The translations under genes and the position numbers were made by a program. A stretch of 64,000 nucleotides of DNA from Anabaena cylindrica PCC 7122 (GTDB lineage: Bacteria > Cyanobacteriota > Cyanobacteriia > Cyanobacteriales > Nostocaceae). Positions 35,785 through 44,678 of the stretch are shown piece after piece. The number at the start of each line of letters is the position of its first letter. Positions within the stretch are counted from its first letter, which is position 1. The stretch is taken from assembly GCF_000317695.1 (NCBI RefSeq), contig NC_019771.1, positions 1,116,001 to 1,180,000 of the forward strand, given 5' to 3'. The notes under the pieces are model-generated. The model saw only the letters and a list, made by a program, of their open reading frames with translations, did no database searches and was not told the DNA's origin.

Positions 35785-36953
35785 CAAGTCCAGACAGCAA
35801 CAGTTGAAACTCCTACCGCATCACCACTATTTGTATTACCAATACTGTATAAGTGATAAAGAGAATAGGAACCAATCACATATTCGCGTAAATTTGTGAG
35901 ATTTAACTGTAACAGTTGATCTAAGGGATGGATGTAACGGAAAAATTCACGATCTTCATATTCTGCTACTGAACCAAAGGGAGCAAAATTGCAGGTAATA
36001 ACAAAATCAATTGCATCAACTAACTGATAAATTGTTTGTTCTTGAGAATTAGCAGATGTTAAATAAAATTCTCTATTAGTGGTGTTTGGAGTGGTAGCAA
36101 ACTCCAAGCCATTTACTATGGTTGGCAAGGTATTAATTAATGTTTGAGTGCTGGATGAAGGAGTAAAGTCTGTATAAATTGGCAATCTCTCCGTGTCAGT
36201 TCTAATATCCTCAATAGAACCAATTTGTGGTGAAATTCCCACCCAATTCCCATCATGAGTTTCACCTACAATAATATGAAATTCATCAATTTTTTCTCCA
36301 GCTAATAACGGATCAAAATGCATGATTTTATAAACAGCAATGTTTTTACATTGCGATTGCAATGTAGTTTCTAACATTCGACATTTATGAGCAATTTCTT
36401 CAGGGTTCAGATTTGCTTCTAAAGCCAAATTGCTGGTGAGATTACTGCTATTAGTAATGACATCTGCCAAAAAATTATCCCATGCAATCGGCTGCATAAA
36501 TCCCTCTGCTAAAAGCAGCTTATCTATAGTAAATTCTCCTTGATCTTCTACTTTACAAACAAATGTTTTAAAAGGATAACCGCTAGATTCACTCTCATAA
36601 ATTTCTAAACCGGGTAGCACTACTGCTAAACGATTTACTAATTCATCTGTTGCTAAATTCTGTTCATTCAAATCGAAATCAAATGTTAACGGCTCAAATT
36701 CCTCTTCCTCTTCTTCTTCCTCTACCTCAGTAGATAATGAATCTGTTGGCGGCTGATAACTAGGGTTTTCCCTGCGAATAGTTGTTTCGTAAAATTCCAG
36801 CGCTTCGGCTTCAGTAGCCAATTCATGGGTTTCAAAAGTGCGTGCATTGAAACCAACACCGTCAGTTGTGATGCTGACTGTACAATCGGCGAGAGTAATC
36901 GTCATGATATAGTCGTATTTTCCGTCATCAAACCTGATCGTATGACTAGGCAT
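35784..36953 (-). CDS. Protein with two NuiA-like (nuclease A inhibitor) domains
   Basis: This protein of about 389 residues has three parts (numbered from ATG 36953, add six for the longer frame). Residues ~1-70 form a small domain that ends EAEALEFYETTIRRENPSY, reminiscent of a WGR-type domain but not certain. A linker with eight consecutive Glu follows. Residues ~105-250 resemble NuiA of Anabaena, the inhibitor of the secreted nuclease NucA: LEIYESESSGYPFKTFVC near the start and FHIIVGETHDGNWVGISPQ at the end. A second, more divergent copy runs from ~275 to the end, closing with LYHLYSIGNTNSGDAVGVSTV. A tandem NuiA-like arrangement is not something I know. Function as a nuclease inhibitor is inferred. 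The start is ATG 36953; the six earlier codons look untranslated. Confidence 0.7.
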   Translation of the reverse strand: MPSHTIRFDDGKYDYIMTITLADCTVSITTDGVGFNARTFETHELATEAEALEFYETTIRRENPSYQPPTDSLSTEVEEEEEEEEFEPLTFDFDLNEQNLATDELVNRLAVVLPGLEIYESESSGYPFKTFVCKVEDQGEFTIDKLLLAEGFMQPIAWDNFLADVITNSSNLTSNLALEANLNPEEIAHKCRMLETTLQSQCKNIAVYKIMHFDPLLAGEKIDEFHIIVGETHDGNWVGISPQIGSIEDIRTDTERLPIYTDFTPSSSTQTLINTLPTIVNGLEFATTPNTTNREFYLTSANSQEQTIYQLVDAIDFVITCNFAPFGSVAEYEDREFFRYIHPLDQLLQLNLTNLREYVIGSYSLYHLYSIGNTNSGDAVGVSTVAVWT

Positions 36954-37178
36954 ATTTTTTAAATAAATCAATACTTTTGATACTTTAGCAATAGCATTTT
37001 CTCACAGAGAAACAACTATGGCAATCCTAAATAAGATATGAACACCTCTTTTTCTCTACCTCTGCGCTCTCTGCGTCTCTGCGGTATGGCTAACGCCACG
37101 CTGCGCGAACGTTTTAAAAATTCCGTCCATAAATCAAATAGGATTGCTATTTGAAGCCCATTTTGATAAATTGTTCAT

Positions 37179-37327
37179 TAGAGGTTGTTTGAAAACTTTT
37201 TCGTGTGGGATTTGACACCCGCAGATCCCCCTAAATCCCCCTTAAAAAGGGGGACTTTGAAGAATTTAGCCCCCCTTAAAAAGTTGGGAATCTCGATTAA
37301 TTCTGATACTTTTCAAACATCCTCTTA
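37179..37327. mobile_element. 149-bp MITE-like element
   Basis: The ends are inverted repeats: TAGAGGTTGTTTGAAAAC on the left and, as reverse complement, TAAGAGGATGTTTGAAAAG on the right. The interior carries CCCCCTAAATCCCCCTTAAAAAGGGGG, which can form hairpins. There is no coding capacity, so this is a non-autonomous element. It lies in the gene-free region 36972-37650, which also holds a TCTCTGCG repeat with a TGCGCGAACG palindrome near 37075-37110. Confidence 0.7.
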
Positions 37328-37499
37328 AACCTGATAGAATTTCGATCTATTAAATTTAGGCTCTTGAGTAAATAATATGCAAAATCTGAACAAAGAAATC
37401 TCATAAGGCTTGCTGTGTAAAAGAGATAAGTCATATTTTTGAATATTATGGTAAAAATTTTTCTCTTTGCCCTGTTAAGAATTCCCTCTTATAGCAATT

Positions 37500-37618
37500 C
37501 CCAAGCTCATGAAATACACCCCACCCGCGCTGTCGCGCACCCTCCCCTTACCAAGGGGAGGGTTGGGGAGGGGTAATTTTGTATCTAACTAGAGTGGGAA
37601 AGGCTATATCGACTGGTA
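37500..37618 (-). repeat. 119-bp TATAGC element, copy 5
   Basis: A full copy in reverse orientation, with a perfect central stem. In element orientation its loop is GGT. It lies 32 bases from the stop of the small membrane protein gene. Confidence 0.92.
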
Positions 37619-37650
37619 ATTTAGCATAACAAGTACTGTAGAGCCTAAAT

Positions 37651-38049
37651 TTATAAATATAAAGTAGTTAAAAAGATAGCAATTGCTGCCATCAAAGGAC
37701 TAATTATACATATCAAAAACATTCCAATACCTAACCATGCGACTCCACCCATTGAACCTGATTCACTTGGTGGGGAATTTCGGTTACTCTGCCATTCAAG
37801 TATTAGAGTCAAAAGTATTGCCAAAATTCCGCCAATTATTAACCCTATTAAACCAGCAAAAACTGATAAGATTAACTTCCATATAAAACCCAACTGCACT
37901 ATACCTAAATAGTTTATTTGGGGTAAAGAGGATATTTGAATAGCTGGTTTTGGAGAGGTAAATGTTTCTGCGGTAGCATAACCATCTAGAATAAAAACAC
38001 CCGCACAAGCACCCAGTAAAACCAAGAAATGACGACGATTTAAACTCAT
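37651..38049 (-). CDS. Small membrane protein with a Tat-like start, unknown
   Basis: The 132-residue product begins MSLNRRHFLVLLGACAGVFIL, which looks like a twin-arginine (RRHFL) export signal or lipoprotein signal, followed by two strongly hydrophobic segments (FIWKLILSVFAGLIGLIIGGILAILLTLIL and GVAWLGIGMFLICIISPLMAAIAIFL). No family is recognised. It is followed upstream by another small one-helix protein on the same strand (38172-38474), about 120 bases away, and both may belong to the accessory block with the AAA gene pair. Confidence 0.55.
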   Translation of the reverse strand: MSLNRRHFLVLLGACAGVFILDGYATAETFTSPKPAIQISSLPQINYLGIVQLGFIWKLILSVFAGLIGLIIGGILAILLTLILEWQSNRNSPPSESGSMGGVAWLGIGMFLICIISPLMAAIAIFLTTLYL

Positions 38050-38171
38050 AAGCTTTTTTGAGCTAAGTTTTTATAAATTTAATCACAGTTTTCACTGTTT
38101 TAGATCATAACTGCAAAAATGGATCATTAGTATAAGGTGAGTTAGCAAACCTGTAACCCACCCTAAAGTTA

Positions 38172-38474
38172 TCATTTGACTAGAGAATTTTTTGCAGGTT
38201 GATTTATCCGGTTTGGAGATAGTTTCAAAGCAACAATAGGTATTGCAGTCGCTACAATCAAAACAGCAATAGCTAAGATAATAGAGACGGGTTTACCTCC
38301 AGACTTCAATAAATCTTTAAAAATGGTTTCTGTGGTTTTAGTTCCGACTTTAACTATTTCCACTATTTCTGATTTTGTGATGTTACTCATGATTTTTTCC
38401 GCAGTGTCTAAAAGTTTCGTTGTCTTGTTAGACTGAGTAGGAAGATTTTCTTTTTCTGTTGGTTGTTGAGACAT
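38172..38474 (-). CDS. Small one-helix membrane protein, unknown
   Basis: The 100-residue product is hydrophilic at first (TEKENLPTQSNKTTKLLDTAEKIMSN), then has an amphipathic helix (VEIVKVGTKTTETIFKDLLKSG) and one membrane helix (ISIILAIAVLIVATAIPIVAL). It diverges from the AAA ATPase gene at 38658, with 183 bases between their starts that could hold both promoters. No family is recognised. Confidence 0.5.
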   Translation of the reverse strand: MSQQPTEKENLPTQSNKTTKLLDTAEKIMSNITKSEIVEIVKVGTKTTETIFKDLLKSGGKPVSIILAIAVLIVATAIPIVALKLSPNRINQPAKNSLVK

Positions 38475-38657
38475 AGGTTTACATTCCTCAAGTGTGTGTT
38501 TTTTTTCATGTCTCTATCATCACCCTTCGTCTATACTGAATAGCTAGGATCTAGGTAAATATAGGATTATCTGGATAAGGTTCAAAAATTTCTAGGTAAA
38601 TCTAGGATAATGTGGGTTTTGGTGTAAAATAAAAACCTACCCTAGCAACTCACGCAG

Positions 38658-39716
38658 GTGCAAATGGAAGCAGAAAAAGCATTAGAATCTATTCAACAAA
38701 AAATATTACAAGTAAAAAGAAAAGCATTTAATAGCATAGAATCAAAAGTTTTTATCCAAATTTGGAAAGGCAAAACTTATGCTGAAATGTTAGGTATTAT
38801 ATATAAATCTAACGATAAGCCATATTCGGAAGTGTATTTTCTTGAAGTAGCTAACAAAAGAATATTTCCGAAAATTAGAACACTTTTAAATAATGACGAT
38901 ATTGATAAATATAATTTTAAAGAAGAAATAGAAATATTTTTGAGAAATAATGATGAAACAGAAAGATTTTCAAGCAATGATAATAAAATTATAGATAGTC
39001 CTGAAGATAATCAAAATCCCTTTGTTCCCACAACGGGAAGAATAGAGAAAATAGAAAAGTTTTTTGGTAGAGAAAAAGAAATAAAGCAGATATTTGAACT
39101 TATCAATAATTCCAGTAGTGTTGCCATTATTGGTGAACAAGCAATTGGTAAATCATCTTTATTATATGCAGTTTATCAACAATCAATAAATATTTTAAAA
39201 TCTCCACGTCAAAACGTTTTTATAGATATGAATAATATTCATAATCAAGAAGATTTTTATTTTGCTATATGTGAAAAAATTGATATACCAGATAGTACAG
39301 GTTATAGATTTACTAGAAATTCACAAGATAAAAGAGTATTATTAATTTTAGATAATGTTGGTAAATTGAATGGAGAAGGATTTACAAGGGATGTGAGAGA
39401 TCATTTACGGGGTTTATCTGAGGGTGAAAATGCTTGTTTAAAATTAGTTTTAGCCGCCAATGAATCTTTAAAAACATTATTTAATGATAGTTATCAAATA
39501 TCCCCGTTAGCAGATATTTGTCAACAAATAGATATTTTCCCTTGGAATGAAATAATTATCCGTAATTTTATTACCAAGCGATTACAATCAACCACAATTG
39601 ATTTTACAGAAGCAGATATCCAAGAACTGATTCAATCAAGCGGTGGACATCCGCAAAAATTAACCCAAATTTGTTATGATTTGTATAAAAAATATTCTCA
39701 AAAAAACAATATTTAA
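38658..39716 (+). CDS. AAA/STAND-type ATPase with vMAP-like N-terminal HTH
   Basis: The first ~85 of 352 residues resemble the N-terminal helix-turn-helix domain of cyanobacterial vWA-MoxR-associated proteins: KVFIQIWKGKTYAEMLGIIYKS, then KRIFPKIRTLLNNDDIDKYNFKEEIEIFL. A linker leads to an ATPase domain with FFGREKEIKQIFELI, Walker A GEQAIGKSS (~155-163) and Walker B RVLLILDNV (~226). The C-terminus GGHPQKLTQICYDLY is typical of STAND/archaeal-type ATPases. It probably senses or signals; the partner gene starts ten bases downstream on the same strand. Composition is more AT-rich than the chromosome core, suggesting transfer. Confidence 0.75.
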   Translation: MQMEAEKALESIQQKILQVKRKAFNSIESKVFIQIWKGKTYAEMLGIIYKSNDKPYSEVYFLEVANKRIFPKIRTLLNNDDIDKYNFKEEIEIFLRNNDETERFSSNDNKIIDSPEDNQNPFVPTTGRIEKIEKFFGREKEIKQIFELINNSSSVAIIGEQAIGKSSLLYAVYQQSINILKSPRQNVFIDMNNIHNQEDFYFAICEKIDIPDSTGYRFTRNSQDKRVLLILDNVGKLNGEGFTRDVRDHLRGLSEGENACLKLVLAANESLKTLFNDSYQISPLADICQQIDIFPWNEIIIRNFITKRLQSTTIDFTEADIQELIQSSGGHPQKLTQICYDLYKKYSQKNNI

Positions 39717-39725
39717 AAATATATT

Positions 39726-42401
39726 ATGACCACAAAATCTCCCGTACCTCGTTTAGATTTAGCGCCTAAATTACGTCGTCCTCTGTCTTTATGGAATCCT
39801 TTAGATTATCTGCTGTTGCTGTATTGGGTGTTTTTCTTTCCCCAGGCTTTGCGGTGGTATGTTGATACTTTTGGCGGGGGTTATATTCCTCTAAAAATTA
39901 ATTTGAGTAAAGGACTAGATATATTAGTCCAAAATTTTGTTCAGCGTCAATTGCTATTACAAGGTGTGGTTTTAACAATTATTACACCCATATTGATTTC
40001 TTTATTTCTGCAAGAATTAGGCTTGCGTGTTGACTGGTCTGGTGTGGCGTTCGGTGTGGCGGTAGCTGTGACGTTCAGTGTGGCGATAGCTGTGGCGTTC
40101 GGTGTGGCGGAAAGAGTGGTAGTAGCTGTGGCAGGAAGTGTGGCGTTCGGTGTGGCGTTCGGTGTGGTGGGAGGTGTGGTGGGAGGTGTAGCGGTAGCTG
40201 TGGCATTTGTTGCGGCATTTGTTGTGGCGGGATTTGTGGCGTTCGGTCTGGCAGAAGATGTGGAGGGAAGTGCGTGGGGATGTGTGGCGTTCGGTATGGT
40301 AAGAGGTGTGGCGTTCGGTGTGGTGATAGGTGTGGCGTTCGGTATGGTAAGAGGTGTGGCGTTCGGTGTGGCGTTCGGTGTGGCAGTAGCTGTGGCGGGG
40401 GGTGTGGCGACTTTACATCCAGAACACTGGTTATTTGGTTTACCTTTTTACCTGTACTATCTCAGGAATGGGAGTTTTTTACTACCCAAAATTACTATTC
40501 TCCCTTTACCTAATTTAGATTCTCGCTTAAAAAAATGGTTATTACATGATTGGGACAATGGCATACATAATGTTAATCAACTATTGGCATATACTATGCA
40601 ATTTATTCCTGTCGTTAAAGCGGTGAATGAGGTACTGAACACAAAACCACCAGAACAAATAATTTGGTCAATTTCTCAGTTATCTGAAACTACCTATGAT
40701 TGGAAATTAATACATTTTGCATCTGCCGCTTTAAATGAAGAACTCAAATCAAGAGCGATAGACGGTTTATTTTTCTTACCTTCATCTTGGAAAACAAGAT
40801 TACAGAATAATTTGAATACAGATACCCGAATAGATACTCCTTCCCGTGCTGTTGCGGCTGGCTTTTGGTATCTTCATAAAAAACGACCATTTAAGGCAGA
40901 ACAAGCTTTTGCTGTTGTTCGTTCTCTTCTATATGGGGAAGAAATGTATATCCTTGCTCTAACTCTAGCAGCATTTAAAGGCGCTCAGGAATTAAAATCT
41001 ATTGCTAATCTACAAATATCTACATTCCCCACATCAGGTTTATTACGTCCTCACACTTGGCAAACATTAGATAGATTTGTCAAAGTAATTGAAGATATAA
41101 AAATCATTAACCTTAGTGTCTCCCGTGTATCTCGTTCTTCCGCTTTAAATCGTGCATTAGGTGAACTGACAACTATTTTAAATACAGCCAATACCTTACC
41201 TAAAGCAGAACAAGAATTAATTATAGATATTGCCAGAAATTGGCAACAACAACTATTACAAATTGCTGGAGAAGTTGGGGAAGTTGTTCTTAATAAACCT
41301 GTAAATAATCCTTATGTTATCGGCGACCCTGTAATGGGTAATTTATTTATTGGTAGAGAAGATATTATCAGACAATTAGAGGAACTTTGGCTTAGAGGTA
41401 TTCAACTCCAATCTGTAGTAATTTATGGACATAGACGCATGGGGAAAACTTCGATTTTACTCAATGCTGCTAACTCTTTAGATGCAAATATTAAAGTTGT
41501 TTATGTGAATTTACTAAAATTAGGAGATGTCACCCAAGGAGTAGGTGAAGTATTAATGGCCATTAGTGATGAAATTTCCCAAGTTGTGAATATTGAACCT
41601 CCCCATGATGATGATTTATTAAAACTTCCCGAACGGACTTTTAACCGCTATTTTGAAAAAGTAATTACAAATTTATCTAGTGGGTTAGTTATTGCTATAG
41701 ATGAATTTGAGAAAATAGAAGATTTAATTAAAGCCGGAAAAATTAGCCCAGATTTTATGGGTTTCTTGCGTAGTTTAGTACAAGCAAATTCTCAAATTGC
41801 TTTTGCTTTTGCTGGTTTGCATACCTTAGATGAAATGACAGCAGATTATTTTCAACCTTTTTTTGCTAGTGTTCTGCCTATTCGTGTCGGTTTTTTAAGT
41901 CGTGGTGCAACCGGTCAAATTCTTGCTAACCCAGCTATTGAAGATTTTTTATTAGACTACACACCAGAAGCACTAGATAAAATTTATGATTTAACTCATG
42001 GTCAACCTTATTTAGTGCAGTTGGTAGGTTTTCATTTAGTCCGACTCTATAATGATTTTGTTTTTGAACAAGGAAAACCCCGCGAATCTGTTTTTACACT
42101 GGAAGATGTAGAAACAATTGTCAATAAACCAGAGTTTTTCCAAAGAGGTAGTAATTACTTTAATGGTGTTTGGGGTCAATCTGGGGAAAATAATGATAAT
42201 ACTCAACAAGTAATTTTATCTCATCTGGCAAAACATAGCAGAGGATTAACTCTAAATGAATTAATTGAGTTGACGGGAATAGATGAAACTGATTTACAGA
42301 ATGCTTTAGAAGTTTTAAAACGTCATGATGTGATTGTAGAAAATCAAGGACGCTGGAGAATAATTGTAGAACTATTTCGGCGTTGGGTTGTTAATATGTG
42401 A
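39726..42401 (+). CDS. Membrane AAA/STAND ATPase with a GVAFGVA repeat domain
   Basis: The 891-residue protein starts with membrane segments (LLLLYWVFFFPQALRW; LLQGVVLTIITPILISLFL). Residues ~107-230 are an extraordinary run of short Val/Ala/Gly/Phe repeats (VAFGVAxGVA) that must span or line a membrane many times. A ~300-residue helical linker follows, then an ATPase domain: IGREDIIRQLEELW, Walker A YGHRRMGKTSIL (~567), Walker B LVIAIDEFEK (~654), and THGQPYLVQLVG. A winged-helix end (HSRGLTLNELIELTGID) closes it. The gene is ten bases after the AAA gene upstream, so they form an operon. Similar pairs are linked to predicted conflict or signalling systems in multicellular bacteria; a defence role is inference. 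Confidence 0.78.
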   Translation: MTTKSPVPRLDLAPKLRRPLSLWNPLDYLLLLYWVFFFPQALRWYVDTFGGGYIPLKINLSKGLDILVQNFVQRQLLLQGVVLTIITPILISLFLQELGLRVDWSGVAFGVAVAVTFSVAIAVAFGVAERVVVAVAGSVAFGVAFGVVGGVVGGVAVAVAFVAAFVVAGFVAFGLAEDVEGSAWGCVAFGMVRGVAFGVVIGVAFGMVRGVAFGVAFGVAVAVAGGVATLHPEHWLFGLPFYLYYLRNGSFLLPKITILPLPNLDSRLKKWLLHDWDNGIHNVNQLLAYTMQFIPVVKAVNEVLNTKPPEQIIWSISQLSETTYDWKLIHFASAALNEELKSRAIDGLFFLPSSWKTRLQNNLNTDTRIDTPSRAVAAGFWYLHKKRPFKAEQAFAVVRSLLYGEEMYILALTLAAFKGAQELKSIANLQISTFPTSGLLRPHTWQTLDRFVKVIEDIKIINLSVSRVSRSSALNRALGELTTILNTANTLPKAEQELIIDIARNWQQQLLQIAGEVGEVVLNKPVNNPYVIGDPVMGNLFIGREDIIRQLEELWLRGIQLQSVVIYGHRRMGKTSILLNAANSLDANIKVVYVNLLKLGDVTQGVGEVLMAISDEISQVVNIEPPHDDDLLKLPERTFNRYFEKVITNLSSGLVIAIDEFEKIEDLIKAGKISPDFMGFLRSLVQANSQIAFAFAGLHTLDEMTADYFQPFFASVLPIRVGFLSRGATGQILANPAIEDFLLDYTPEALDKIYDLTHGQPYLVQLVGFHLVRLYNDFVFEQGKPRESVFTLEDVETIVNKPEFFQRGSNYFNGVWGQSGENNDNTQQVILSHLAKHSRGLTLNELIELTGIDETDLQNALEVLKRHDVIVENQGRWRIIVELFRRWVVNM
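40044..40410 (+). repeat. Coding 6- and 12-base tandem repeat (GGTGTGGCGTTC)
   Basis: Within the preceding gene, the words GGTGTGGCG and TTCGGTGTGGCG recur in degenerate tandem units about twelve bases long. The stretch is GC-rich and T/G-skewed on this strand, unlike the AT-rich gene around it. Exact multiples of three keep the frame, encoding the VAFGVA membrane repeats. Confidence 0.85.
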
Positions 42402-42495
42402 GGACTTAATTCAAATATGGTTGTATATTGCTACTGATAATCAAGTAGTAGCGGATAGAATTATTGACCTTTATAACATTACAGAAAACCCATAG

Positions 42496-42621
42496 CCCGC
42501 CTGGGAATGAATTCCCAGTCTAATAGCAAAAGTCATCTGAAGATGACTAAAAATCCCCATAAATCTATAGTTTACTTTAGTAAACTTTGGCTGTTAGCCC
42601 TGAAATTCATTTCTGGGCGGG
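42496..42621. mobile_element. 126-bp MITE-like element
   Basis: Terminal inverted repeats are CCCGCCTGGGAATGAATT on the left and, as reverse complement, CCCGCCCAGAAATGAATT on the right. Inside are two perfect palindromes, GTCATCTGAAGATGAC and AGTTTACTTTAGTAAACT. It has no open frame. It fills most of the spacer 42402-42683 after the AAA operon. Confidence 0.75.
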
Positions 42622-42683
42622 TGGTAAGCAAACAGATAAGCCATTTTGAGTATGAATCATCTCTAAAAATCCTAAAATAACAT

Positions 42684-43376
42684 TTAAATACTATCAGGAT
42701 CTACACCCAAAGCCTTTAACTTTTCTGCCAATAATTGAGCGCGTTCTTCTGCTATTTTTGCACGTTCATCACCAGTTAGTAAAACATTACCATTTTGATC
42801 ACACCAACGCAACCAAGAATCATTTCTACCTTCAAATTCTCCAGTCCATAAAGTTACTCCTAAACCAATATCTTCTAACCAGTTATTTGTAGTTTCTATA
42901 TAACGTCTACCCTGGATAGAATAAATTCTGAGAGTCTCTTCTCCTAAATTTTGATGTGGGTCATAGACAATATAGTAAGAAACTCGCATTTTTTCATAAA
43001 TTTGCAACTTTTTATCTAGTTCTGCACCTTCTCGATTTGATACAATTTCAATAACAACTTCTGGTGATTTACCAAATTTCCAAACTAGATAACAACGATT
43101 TTGTTTTTCCCACCAGTTTTCAGGAGTTTGCACATCAAAACTAACAAATACATCAGGAACTATCGCAGGTTCACCATAAGTATGATAAACACCAACATTA
43201 GCTTCAGCTAAAAAAACTTGATTTTGTAAAGAACTGTAAAGAGAACCGACTAAAAGGCGTTGTTGTTTGGCAGATGCAAGATTATCTACAGGTGTATCAT
43301 CTTCAGTGACTAGCAGGTTGGCATCTGGTACATCACAATTATCAATTTCACTATTGATTAGAAGTTGCTCAATCAT
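42684..43376 (-). CDS. Uma2 family protein with C-terminal coiled tail
   Basis: The protein (about 230 residues) has the Uma2 core in its centre: PAIVPDVFVSFDV and FGKSPEVVIEIVSNREGAELDKKLQIYEKMRVSYYIVYDP, which give the PD-(D/E)xK-like acidic residues. The end is a charged helix (RAKIAEERAQLLAEKLKALGVDPDSI), as in the longer class of this family. I prefer ATG 43376 (MIEQLL) to a GTG 12 bases earlier, because its neighbour upstream has the same MIEQLL start. It is the second of a tandem pair. Confidence 0.88.
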   Translation of the reverse strand: MIEQLLINSEIDNCDVPDANLLVTEDDTPVDNLASAKQQRLLVGSLYSSLQNQVFLAEANVGVYHTYGEPAIVPDVFVSFDVQTPENWWEKQNRCYLVWKFGKSPEVVIEIVSNREGAELDKKLQIYEKMRVSYYIVYDPHQNLGEETLRIYSIQGRRYIETTNNWLEDIGLGVTLWTGEFEGRNDSWLRWCDQNGNVLLTGDERAKIAEERAQLLAEKLKALGVDPDSI

Positions 43377-43427
43377 GATTGTATCCACTAGTTGAGATAT
43401 GGAGATTATAACACTTTAGATGAGACT

Positions 43428-44003
43428 TTAATAACAATCTAAACTTAAACTAAACCCTGGTAATATCTCTTCACCTAATAATTCTGTAGGCAAATTTCGC
43501 AATTCTACATCTTGTCCTAAACGATAAATTTCTACTTGTTGCTGTTGAGGATTTATCAACCATCCCAGTTTTACTCCTGCATCCATATATTCTTGCATTT
43601 TCTGATGCAGAGTTTTTAAATCATCTGTTGCTGACCTTAATTCAATGACAAAATCTGGTGCAATGGGGGGAAATTTGCGTTTTTGTTCAGGAGTAAGTGC
43701 TTCCCAACGTTCTTTTTTAATCCAAGCTGCATCGGGAGAACGGTCGCCACTATTTGGTAGTTTAAATATAGTGGAAGAACTAAAAGTATAACCGAGTCCT
43801 GTTTGACGATTCCAAACACCTAAATCAATAATTAAATTAGCTTCTCTATTACCGCTTTCTCCTCCCACTGGGGGCATAATAATTAATTCTCCGTTCGATG
43901 TACGTTCAAATTTTAAATCGCTGTTTTTTTGACATAGTTGATAAAACTGTTCATCGGTAAAATCAACTGTGTTTAAGTTTAGTTTCAAAAGTTGCTCAAT
44001 CAT
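43428..44003 (-). CDS. Uma2 family protein
   Basis: The 191-residue protein fits the short class of Uma2: FTDEQFYQLCQKNSDLKFERTSNGELIIMPPVGGESG, SGDRSPDAAWIKKERW and IAPDFVIELRSATDDLKTLHQKMQEYMDAGVKLGWLINP, with the acidic nuclease-like residues in place. It starts MIEQLL like its downstream neighbour, 52 bases away, so the pair may derive from an old duplication or from matching leader sequences. Function is unknown. Confidence 0.9.
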   Translation of the reverse strand: MIEQLLKLNLNTVDFTDEQFYQLCQKNSDLKFERTSNGELIIMPPVGGESGNREANLIIDLGVWNRQTGLGYTFSSSTIFKLPNSGDRSPDAAWIKKERWEALTPEQKRKFPPIAPDFVIELRSATDDLKTLHQKMQEYMDAGVKLGWLINPQQQQVEIYRLGQDVELRNLPTELLGEEILPGFSLSLDCY

Positions 44004-44121
44004 GATCAATTCTATCCACTACTTGAGAAATGGAGTTTTCAGCACTATTATAAATATAACAATTTAATTTCCAAGTAGCAAATCAATCCAGATAATTCTA
44101 TGCAAGTTGAGGTTAATACAA

Positions 44122-44631
44122 ATGACACAGGAATTAATTGATCTAAGAAATAGCATTTTACAAGGAAATTACGCTGATGCTTTGGCGATTGTCGATGAAT
44201 TAGAGGGAATGAGTAAAAAAGCGAACTTCAGACAAATTAAAGCATTTTTGAAAATTTTACTAATTCATTTAATTAAAAATCAAATAGAACAAAGATTAAC
44301 AAATTTCTGGGCTGCTTCTATCCGTAACTCAATTAGAGAAATTCAAGAAATCAATCTTAAAGAAAATAAAAAATCTTATTACATCAATCAAGATGAATGG
44401 GAAAATTTAATAGAAGAGGAAGTAATTGAAGATGCGATCGCTGATGCTAGTTTAGAAGTAATGAATGGTAAATATAGTCAGTTTCAATTATCTGAGTTAA
44501 TAGATAGAACAGCATTAATTACAAATGCTTTAAAATTCTTGCACCTCACTTATTCTCATTCAGCGAAACAATTACCAACAGTAATTATACAAAACTGTTA
44601 TCAGTTACCAGGAGGGGAAAATTGGGGTTAG
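44122..44631 (+). CDS. DUF29 family protein, divergent
   Basis: The 169-residue protein begins MTQELIDLRNSILQGNYADALAIVDELEGMSKKANFRQIKAFLKILLIHLIKNQ, which is the helical pattern of a DUF29 subfamily, and has an acidic helical tail. I prefer ATG 44122 to the TTG at 44107. The function is unknown. It diverges from the Uma2 pair and converges with icd. Confidence 0.75.
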   Translation: MTQELIDLRNSILQGNYADALAIVDELEGMSKKANFRQIKAFLKILLIHLIKNQIEQRLTNFWAASIRNSIREIQEINLKENKKSYYINQDEWENLIEEEVIEDAIADASLEVMNGKYSQFQLSELIDRTALITNALKFLHLTYSHSAKQLPTVIIQNCYQLPGGENWG

Positions 44632-44653
44632 AAAATAGGCTATAGGGAGTATA

Positions 44654-44672
44654 GGGCGGGGTTTCCCCGCCC
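44654..44672. terminator. GC-rich hairpin between convergent genes
   Basis: GGGCGGGG-TTT-CCCCGCCC is a perfect eight-bp stem located between the DUF29 stop and the icd stop. The same GGGTTTCCCCGCCCCTAC word occurs near 32997. It is a dispersed repeat that could also stop transcription from both sides; no long T-run follows. Confidence 0.5.
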
Positions 44673-44678
44673 CTACGG

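Noticed and set aside
40274..40513. 79-codon Cys/Arg-rich frame
   Set aside because: It is the alternative frame of the GGTGTGGCGTTC repeat inside the AAA gene.
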